From Lineus longissimus (taxonomy: Eukaryota > Nemertea > Pilidiophora > Heteronemertea > Lineidae): a stretch of DNA of 64,000 nucleotides. Under the pieces are notes generated by a model, which saw only the letters and a program-made list of their open reading frames with translations, ran no database searches and was not told the DNA's origin. The stretch is taken from contig NC_088321.1 in the NCBI RefSeq assembly GCF_910592395.1, positions 4,960,001-5,024,000 on the forward strand, given 5' to 3'. A program made the position numbers and the translations under genes. Positions within the stretch are counted from its first letter, which is position 1; the number at the start of each line of letters is the position of its first letter. Positions 55,690 to 64,000 of the stretch are shown here, one piece after another.

Positions 55690-58440
55690 AAAACAGAAAA
55701 TATTAATTCTTCTTCTTGCAAAACTCACAACAACTTTACACACTGACCGTCATTCAACCCTTAGCTTTCATTACAATCAATTTCACTACTCATCCCCCAC
55801 TACGTAAACAATCCATTTCACCAAACCGACATGATCGATTAGTCACGACCTGCCAACCGACCAAAAACCGACTTATATCATTTAAGATCATGCTCAGACT
55901 CCTCTCCTCTATTTCTTTGTATCTGTTCTCTGTCGTACCACACCAACCACTCACATCCACCGGGCTAAACCGACAAACATCTTTCCAACGACTTCAATAT
56001 CCTACACCAATTATCACTCATCAAACCCCAATGATAAAAACTAAAAACTCACTCGATAGCTGACCTCCTGTTCACGCTCACGTTTTTACCATTTCTCCTT
56101 TGATCATTTTTCCAAAATGTCCATTGCGTTGAACTAGCAGACAACCAGACTACTCACAAACGGAATTCCTCGCGAATGTAACTGCAGGCTATGCCAATAC
56201 AAACGCATCTCCACTACTAATCTACCTTGCCAAACTTATACTCCTCTCTGGCGACATCGAACTAAACACCGGTGTAAAAGAAATGCAAGTCCCCCCGGAT
56301 TCAAAGTGCGGTCCTTTTGTTAAAGTGAATAACGTCGCCGAGTTCATTTGTTGAAGATTATGTAGCTAACCCTAACCAAACCATTAACCACATTCATTGA
56401 CAATACACAGCTATTGTACGGGGTCTTGCACTCCTAGGACGTCCATTCCTTTTACACCGGCCCCAAGCTTTTCTCAATCAACATAAACAACCTACGAAGC
56501 AAAAAAACCTGACATCGATATACTTTGTATAACGGAAACCAAATTTGTCAATACCAAACAACTCACCAAACCTCCCACAGCGTATCCCTAATTGACCCAA
56601 TCATCATGATATTGTAGGACAACCGGACGTTTACTCGGAGGTAAAGGTCCTTCCCAGGGATAATAAGCAACAATTGTCCCACCGAAGTTATCATATATTG
56701 AAAACAATTCCCAAAATTCACAGTCAAATGACCAATCTGGCAATACAGCAGAGCAAATTGGAACGACCTGAGACACAAATTGTCCACATTGACTGGCACG
56801 ACTAGCTAAACACAGCCAACCCCAAACACAGTGGTAAAAGACTCCGATCACATCCATCCTACTAGAAACTAGCAAAGGGCACCCCCCCCCTTCAAACGGA
56901 TCACATTTTCCTCAAACGACGAAAATTGGATCACGGCGGAAATCAAACTCGAAAGAGCTAAAAGAAACAAGCTTTTTGGGGAATACAAAAGAAATCGGAG
57001 CTCATAACTCGAAAACCTTCAAAAAACAGCAAAACCATATCACATCATTAATCTAAAAGGCGAAGCACCCACCTATCATCAGTAACTGGCAAATTGAAGA
57101 ATGGTAAGAACGACAAGGATTGGTGGAAACTAGACAGAAGTGTCTGCGGTTCAGGTATATAAGGGAAGCAAAAATCCATCCCTGAACGTCAACCGCTCTT
57201 CCATTAACGACCCTACAGCCAAAGCCAACATCCTAAACGCACATTTTGTCCATATCCGTAACGTCAACGAATTGAATATACACCTCCCTAACCTTATTAT
57301 ACCATTCAAGCGGTCCCTACAGATGAAAACAAATTCCAAGATCCATCGAAAAAAGCAAATATTATCCCGGTATTCAAGAAAGCCGACAGGCGCGACAAAA
57401 TCTAAAGTATAGATCAATATCTCTTCTCGATCTCAACTTCGTCGGAAAACTATTTAGAAAATAGTCCACAACCATGTATACAATCACATCCGCTCCATCT
57501 CAAAGAACAAATCAAAGTTCCTTGCAAATCACTCTGCAGCTCCTTGAAATCGAACACCAAATTCTCTTTTGCGATATAGCCAAGGCTTTTGACAAAACTT
57601 CTCGTAAGGGAATCGTGTCGAAACTTCACCAATATAGCATTCGAGGAAAATTCTCATCCTGGTTAACAAGCTACCTCCAAAACAGACAGCAAAGGGTAGT
57701 AATTGATGTGATAGCATCCGAGTGGCTACAAGTCAACGCCGGTTGCATTCCTCAGCCCCCTCATGTTCCTGGTATACGTAACTGATGTTTCGGAAGACAC
57801 AAATGGTAGAACGAGACTTTTTGCCGACGTCACATCAGACAGATCTATACCAGGGTGCACACCAGAAATACAAAAGGACATAAACTATTCGCATTGGGGG
57901 TATACCAAATGGGCTATAACATACAATGCGATGAATACAGTATATACATGGTGATGATCAGACGAATCATACCCTCGGCAATCCACTGTCACCTCAAGAA
58001 CGTCGAAATAAAAAAGTTCTTACCCATGAACATCTCAGATAGACTTTCATTAACAAAGGAACCTCAGACTATTCAGTCTATCGTGTCGACAGCAAACGCA
58101 GATATATGGGAATACTCCGAAACATCAAATACAAAACACATACACAAACAAACCCTATACAAGACATTCATAAGAAGTTGGCAGAATATTCCACCGCGCG
58201 CCTTCCGATGTTCTACAATATCTTGACGGGGCTTGCTCAAACGTATCTCAAGGATCTCATATCAGAATTTACCGCCAATTAGACAACATCATGACACGCG
58301 TACACCGACAAAAATTAACATAATTTACTTGCCGGACAAACAGCCTATATACAAGTTATTTCCCATTTACAATTCGAAACTGGAATGCTCTTGATTTTTC
58401 AAAGTTCCAGGTATTGAATCAACCTCATTCTGTCCAATGG
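55690..58440 (+). pseudogene. CR1/L2-like LINE relic with 2A-like motif
   Basis: Order of recognisable parts: ILLSGDIELNTG at about 56238-56273; endonuclease start NNLRSKKTDIDILCITETKF near 56485-56550; reverse transcriptase block EIEHQILFCDIAKAFDKTS at 57547-57600, then LTSYLQNRQQRVVID and, after a shift, VYVTDVSED and TRLFAD near 57815; C-terminal LTGLAQTYLKDLISEF near 58225 and YFPFTIRNWNALD near 58350. Many stops and frameshifts show it is dead. The FADD-type motif is changed. Confidence 0.72.
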
Positions 58441-58449
58441 ACGTCCCCG

Positions 58450-59185
58450 TAAGTGCACCCCGCTTTCTACTCTCATGTCCAAATTTTGATAACCAGCGAC
58501 ACTCGCTCATAGACTTTTTTATGGCGTCAAAGAAGAGCTGACCCTGACCTGCGATTCATCGAAAAGTGCATTGAAGCTGCTTGCTTACAACACGGGAAGT
58601 TAGTCGCTTTTGCATAAAGAGCAATGTCGGGCGCAGAAACACGATATGCGAAAATCGAAAAGGAACTGATGGCGGTCGTCTTTACCTCTTCCATGTTTCA
58701 CAATTATATTTACGAAGCGACGTAATAATAGAAACAGACCACATGCCGTTGTGGTAGCTATTACAAGAAACACACTCGCCGCAGCACCGGCTAAGCTGCA
58801 ACGCTTACTCCTTGGATAAAAGATATATCAGTTTGACATGGTATTCAAAACAGGAAAGGCACTGCAACTGGCTGACACTCTTTTACGCGCGGCTTCTCAA
58901 TCCAGCAGATGTAAACCCAGATCAGCGATCAAATGACTGTGATGATCTCACAGTTCTTCCGATTAGCGACAATAAACTTGAGGAACTAATGCAAGCTACT
59001 GCTGATAATCGAATTCTACAGAAGTAGAGTACGTGGCGGGATGGTCCGACCATGACAGGGAAATCGCACCGAAGGCAACACATTACCATACTTTTCTTTT
59101 AGCGACAAACTGCTTGTCGATAATGGTATTGTTTTCAAAGGACAGAAAAAAAAATTGTTGCCGTCAATCTTCAGCAGGCACATTA
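58450..59185 (+). pseudogene. Ty3/Gypsy RNase H and zinc-finger relic
   Basis: Across frame breaks: VKEELTLTCDSSKSAL at about 58530; LVAFA, SGAETRYAKIEKELMAVVFT and FHNYIY at 58605-58720; ETDHMPL; AAPAKLQRLLL; YQFDMVFKTGKALQLADTL at 58830-58885. Next come linker sequence and KLLVDNGIVFKGQKK near 59105. The YAKIEKEL and ETDHxPL blocks are diagnostic of Gypsy RNase H. It is cut at about 59186 by LINE sequence. Confidence 0.72.
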
Positions 59186-60085
59186 CATGAACATCTCATA
59201 AGTGACAAATAATGCAGGCGCAGTATAATAAAGGATGGATCGGAACTTATTCCATGTTGAAAAAATGTCTTGCAGCTATCATCCGCGTGCAATCTGGACA
59301 GCGATCGTGTTGCAGAAGTGAGCCTTACCCTTGCTTCACAGAGCCCAGTTTTTTTTCTTCATGGCATACTTGCCAAGCTCTAAATATCCTGCAAGCATCT
59401 ATTATGGAGTACGTGGATTATCCATTCGAAATTTGCGTATTTTACGGCTCCACCGGTGAAATAGCGATTATTGGGGTACCTAAATGCGTAAATGAGTCGT
59501 GAAATAACCCCCGCCCAATACGACATCCTGTTAAAGAGTTACGTGTCTTGAGTCCTTTAATTGCTGAAAAGAACGAATTGGTTTCCTATCCCTGTCAGTA
59601 ACTCGTGTTAGGGCCCCACTCCAAATGAAGTGGACTATCTTTCCGACAATACAACCCGCGCTATGAGCAAAGCCACCGAACTGACAATTCCAAAAAGGAA
59701 TTCCCGTCCTCAATGGAATGACAATCTTAAATCTCTCCACGAAAACATGCTACTCGCTAGGCACGAGTGGCTCAAAGCTGGTTTATCGGGCGACCCGAAT
59801 TCAACCGAACGTATAACATGTGTGAGGTACAAGCGGAAAAGTGCATATTTCGTGCAGAACTTAGAAATTTAATGAAGAATTGTTGAGAATGAATTTTACA
59901 ACAGTCTGAGCTCTGCTGTTGAACTTGACCACGGCCTATTTTGGAAACTGGTGGAAAGGCATCGGCGTCCTCCGCCATCGGCACCTCCGCCAAAGTGATT
60001 CGATGATACTATTACTCTGCTGATTTCAGCAATAGGTGCGGGCTGAGTACTTCGAAAATATCTTTATAGACTAGACAATACGTCC
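59186..60085 (+). pseudogene. LINE endonuclease relic inside Gypsy
   Basis: Parallel to 590-1440: a GWIGTYSMLKKCLAAIIRV block, VSLTLAS-Q-PV, MAYLPSS, EYVDY, YGSTGEIAIIG, then the linker PQWNDNLKSLHENMLLARHE and HGLFWKLVERHRRPPPSA near 59930. It ends at about 60085 where Gypsy integrase resumes. Stops and shifts interrupt it. Confidence 0.65.
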
Positions 60086-60089
60086 GGTA

Positions 60090-60830
60090 AGACAACTGTG
60101 AAGAAGGTGAATCTCACTTAGCCAGATTTGGTACACCAACCATGTGGTAGTAACCGATCCCGGACCGCCACCCCGGTCTAAATAATTCAAGGATTTCTGT
60201 AGTGCTTGGAACTTTAAACACTACGAGCAGCCCTTACTCCCATTCTAGCAATGGCCAGGCGAAGCGTTCACAGCATCTGTTAAGAACATCTCACAGGGAT
60301 CATACTGACTTTCACATGAACTTGTTAAATTGTTAAAATACTCCTATGGACTCTGTGCTCGGCTGTCAAGCGCAGCAAAATTTGTTTAAGTGCACGCGCT
60401 CAACGCTTCCCACATCTGAAGGCAATGCTTGAGCCACAAGTACTAGACACCAAGATAGTTCAAAAATGCCTATCTGAGTACTCCGTCAAAATTCAAGGAT
60501 ATCGGTGGACAAATCGTCCAAACTTTTGACACATTTGGTCCAAGGTAATAATGTCTGCATTCAGAGCGACAACAAGGATATGACAAGGGTGAGAGATTCA
60601 CAAGGAGAGCGGACTAATCCGGATCTTATCATGTCCGATCTAAACCAGGAGGATTCCAGTACCAGAGGAACCGCAAACATCTCTTGAAAGTGCCAGGTTT
60701 TGGTAACAATAATAAAGATAGCAATTTTCTGCAGCATCACGCAGTCATTGCCATCCGTGCCACTATAAACTCCAAAAGCTCATCAGACTGACGCAGGATA
60801 TCCATCAATTATCTCACAGACTTCCAGTCC
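60090..60830 (+). pseudogene. Ty3/Gypsy integrase relic
   Basis: ARFGTPT, a TDPGPP-like aspartate segment, FKDFCSAWNF and NTTSSPYSHSSNGQA lie at 60125-60260. The tail KSSKLLTHLVQGNNV at 60508-60550 and TRGTANIS near 60680 match the C-terminus of copy 1 at 1821-2040. Similarity between the two composites ends at about 60815, against 2133 in copy 1. Confidence 0.68.
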
Positions 60831-60839
60831 GAGACCTCC

Positions 60840-62460
60840 AGAATCCGCAACTCCGGCCACAGCGCAGGATCTAAAATACTCTTTAATTCGCGGAAGTGGA
60901 TTATAGCAGATCACAGCAGGGTCGTTGGTACATGTTGACCCAAGTGCTTTGAAAATGGATGAACCCAATTAAATGGATGTACCCAATTAAAGCCAATGAT
61001 GGTCACAAGAGCATGAAATACAAAGGACTCTGCTGATTTGAACATGCAAGTCTCTTCTTAGTGTGATGAGGCATTGAGCATGTTGAGTGTTTTATTTGAT
61101 GTTGGCTCAAGCTATCAATGGCTACCAAACATGGGACAAAAGTCGGAATTATTCTCGAAAAAAGTCAGTGAAATGTTGACAGAGATGGTTCAAACTTGGT
61201 GAAAGAGGCATTTTTGTCAATTTTTCTCGTTTTAATAGACTAGTGTTAATTTCAAACATTTTGCTCAACGGACACATTCTTTCTGACGATGAGATTCAAA
61301 ATTTGATCAATCTACCCTGCAGCCTATACCCTCGGCATACCCTCAAATATATTCCTACTTAAAACTCTGATCCATCCCATCGGGCATTATCCCCCCCCCC
61401 CGACATAGTAAGCAAAAACGGAAATCCTGTAAACTGATCAGTTCATCTTGTTTTGCAACCTGCGGGTTTTATCTGCAAAATTATTGGGTGATATGAATAA
61501 AAGACTAGCAAATGACTTTATCTAAACTAGGTCTTTCTGTACAAAATTGAAGTAAAAGCACTAGCCATCGTCAAATGTAGGCCCATTGTTATGATAAAAT
61601 GTACTAGACCTTCAGCTGGACACTTTGTAAAAAATCTATCTAGTAATATTGACCATAAAAAAATTATTGTGTAGCAGAAAGAAAATCGCGTGCAAATATA
61701 GCGAATAGGTCATGCTCGCCAAAATATTCTGGTGCGATTATCTCTTGCTTTTAGCTAGATTCGTTCATGGCATTGTTTCTCTGCTTTTTTTACAAAGGCA
61801 ATGCATCTAGTGAGGCCCTATGTAGTTCTCCGCTTAGCAAATCATACGAAGAGGTGATTAAAAGAGACCCTGAGTACTAGTATAATACCATGCGCAATTT
61901 GCATGGATAATTATTACACCTAACAAACACCTTTCCAGAAATGGGGCGCTGAGTGTCCGAAATAGTGATGTCATAAGGGGAAACTTGGCCTTATGGTGGA
62001 GGGACAAAGGAGATAGTCATGGTTGACCAACACACTTGAATGCCTTTAATGAGGGACAAGGGGAAAAAAGTTAGTTCCAATGCAAGCCACCAATTTCGGG
62101 AAGCATGTATACACGTCTTGAATGACATCCACCCAATTATTGCCTAATATCTCGTATGCTATATGCTAATAATCAATACTCCACACATTCAGACATGCTA
62201 ATAGTGGATTTGAGTATTCCAAAGTCTTTCCACAGACAGGCCACACAAAAGCGCCAATAAGAGCTCTACTTCAAAATAGACAATTTTTGGTAAAAAATGT
62301 ATTGATTCGTTAATGTAAATCTAAGGCCATGTCTAACAATTAGTGGCCTGATATTTCAGGACGTATTGTGAAAAGAAGAAACAAATAATTTTTTCTCCCG
62401 AAAATGCATTAAAAAACAACATGTATTAATGTTTTACCTCGGATGCATTGTGTATTTTGA
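60840..62460. other. intergenic, nothing recognised
   Basis: A C-run at about 61391-61400. No conserved frame or element ends. Confidence 0.45.
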
Positions 62461-62464
62461 TAAA

Positions 62465-62945
62465 AACAACCAGGGGCCATTGTGCTCACCGTAAAGATAT
62501 TTGGCGGTTAGGAATTCATCCTGGTTAAGAAACATGATACAAGTATAGTATATAGGTCAAACCAAAGTCGGTATGACATGTTATGTATCGTTGCTCGGAG
62601 TACCTACCATAAAAAAAATCATCGAAAACATGTCACTAATAAGCGAGATATTGCACTTTTTACCTTTTTCAGTTTTGGCCTCCTGGTGGCCAAGTCGAAA
62701 ATAAGATAGGATCAAAATTCCGTGTGGGAGGTTACGTGTGAGGGAGACATGTGCACCAAATTTCAAGTTAATAGCTTTAGTTGTTAAGAAACGTGCCATA
62801 GTTACACTCAAACAGCCAATTTTTACCGTTTGACCTCCATGACCTTGAAAATAAGGTCAAATCAAAAACCTGTACGATATGTGATGTCTCCTTGCTAGGA
62901 GAACCTACCATTTTTATCGAAAACAAGTCACTCATAAGAGAGATA
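62465..62945 (+). repeat. R1 copy, truncated by the Penelope-like element
   Basis: Head-proximal R1 (ACAACCAGGGGCCATTGTGC) through one hexamer block at about 62828 and CTTGCTAGGAGAACCTACCA to GAGAGATATT, where the consensus would continue with CACACTTTTT. Different sequence begins instead at about 62946. Confidence 0.82.
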
Positions 62946-63603
62946 TTTTTGACGTGGCAATGCGGTGAGATGCGACCAGCTTAATTGGCTTGTGTGACCG
63001 TCGTGAAGGCTCAAAAGTCTTCGCTTGATCTCTTAAACCGTGTGAGGTGTTGGAACTGACGTCAAGACGCAGTGGTTGACGTGATGCTGGGCCCCTTTAT
63101 GACGTCATGGCTTTGAGACGGACATGACGTCATGCTCCTAGGGAGCATGGCGGCAAAGTTGCGCGGAATGGCGGGGAGGCGCGCCATGTGGGTTATGCCA
63201 GGGGTGGTGTGAACGGTTTCGCAGGAGTTGCTCATCAGACACTTATAAAGGCGATATTGATCAAGATGGGTTGGCCCTGCAGAGGCGGGCCGTGGACTGT
63301 TGATAGAAAAATGTTCCTATCCTAGATGTGCGGCTGTGGGGAGTAAAAGGCCGCATATCCAGTTGACCTGTAGGTATTTTACACGTCGGACAGTCTGGGA
63401 CCGGAATGGGTCCGATATTAGTTCCAGGGGTCAATAGCTTGACGGATGGCCTGTCCTGAGTGGATAGGATGTGACATGGAGTGTGTCGGGATACGGTTTA
63501 AGTAATGCTGCCCCTGTCTTTGGAGTAAGACTGGGGGAACCCTGTAGAGTACACATAGGGAAAAGTTGTTAAAAGACGTGGCAATGTATGTGTACAGTAC
63601 ATA
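62946..63603 (-). other. 3' non-coding part of the Penelope-like element
   Basis: GC-richer than its neighbours and without a frame. It lies between the stop of the endonuclease frame and the R1 junction, so is probably the element's 3' tail. GACGTGGCAATG occurs at 62952 and again at 63575, a short direct repeat of unknown meaning. Confidence 0.5.
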
Positions 63604-64000
63604 CTAGTCTAGGACATTGAGTCCCAGCGGAGCTACAGTGCGCAATCTATGGATCCATCTGATTTCGATGGTGTCCCTGAGTACAGCACTTTGGGGCGAT
63701 TCTGGGTGGGCGTGGATGAAGGACAGGATTGATATGGACACATCATCAATGCCTGCGTGGTTATGGCTGGTGAAGTGCCGGCCGATGGTGTCATCTTTGT
63801 TGCCCTTGGAGATATTGTAAAAGTGTTTTACAAATCTGTCCATGAGGCGGAGCTTGGTTTGACCAACGTATTGTTGGTTGCATCTTTTGCATGTGATGCA
63901 GTAAATGAGGTTACTGCTTTTGCATGTGATGTGCTTCATGGCCGTGTATGAGCGCGTGGTAGTTGTGCTGCCGATCCTTCCTGTCAGGTTGAGTTTAGGG
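63604..64000 (-). CDS. Penelope-like element, GIY-YIG endonuclease C-terminus (partial)
   Basis: The frame is open from the window edge to the stop at 63604-63606. It reads GRIGSTTTTRSYTAMKHITC upstream, then NLIYCITCKRCNQQYVGQTK, RLMDRFVKHFYNI, IGRHFTSHNHAGIDDVSI and the tail RWIHRLRT-x-APLGLN. The IYCITC-C-x2-QYVGQT pattern is the GIY-YIG-like nuclease at the C-terminus of Penelope-like elements, used for target cleavage. Here IYC and YVG stand for GIY and YIG; R, H and E positions are retained. The reverse transcriptase should lie beyond 64000. No frameshift is seen in the visible part. Confidence 0.85.
   Translation of the reverse strand, partial: PKLNLTGRIGSTTTTRSYTAMKHITCKSSNLIYCITCKRCNQQYVGQTKLRLMDRFVKHFYNISKGNKDDTIGRHFTSHNHAGIDDVSISILSFIHAHPESPQSAVLRDTIEIRWIHRLRTVAPLGLNVLD

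Overview
The window is animal genomic DNA of a repeat-dense, intron-rich kind, most likely a marine invertebrate. I cannot place it more precisely. The evidence is GT-AG introns whose phases agree across long distances, one complete BEL/Pao retrotransposon, a Penelope-like element, LINE and Ty3/Gypsy relics, tRNA-derived SINEs, several MITE families, and gene families I associate with marine invertebrates (a HECT ligase-like gene, and a protein family with a MDNCWRENKN/VGHTHEDVDQ core). There are no bacterial features.

Layout. 1-2145 is a decayed composite of a LINE and a Ty3/Gypsy integrase; a second copy lies at 58450-60830. 3355-4142 is a frame-broken integrase-core gene. 4258-12369 (+) holds the 3' eight exons of a spliced gene whose intron phases fit throughout, with one frameshift near 9037. 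Its 3' end is followed within 25 bp by a Harbinger-type MITE (12395-12914) that contains the first visible polyadenylation signal. 13-30 kb is repeat territory: MITEs, tandem repeats, a 2.4-kb putative solo LTR and a 2.25-kb terminal-inverted-repeat element. 30.2-43.45 kb (-) is a second spliced gene: Ser/Thr- and charge-rich exons, a ubiquitin-like segment and the first part of a HECT domain. Its introns are filled with repeats. 43651-50216 (-) is a full-length BEL/Pao element with an open 1,794-codon gag-pol, LTRs that read as identical, and a CTAGT target duplication. 51-61 kb holds relics of Gypsy gag, a LINE with a 2A-like motif, and the second composite. The right edge is the 3' end of a Penelope-like element (-), running out of the window.

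One interspersed family, called R1 here, dominates. It has about ten insertions, nearly all in + orientation, built from ~300-bp tandem units, often followed by a (GAC)n tract and a terminal hairpin. Most units carry a cluster of TGACCT/AGGTCA hexamers resembling nuclear-receptor sites. R1 is also the main landing site here: the solo LTR, a SINE, a TTAA-type MITE, a TA-type MITE and probably the Penelope-like element all interrupt R1 copies, which gives exact boundaries and relative ages. The two host-like genes have no visible functional link. The clearest interaction is positional: the 3' LTR of the young BEL element lies about 200 bp upstream of the first ATG of the HECT gene, on the same strand.
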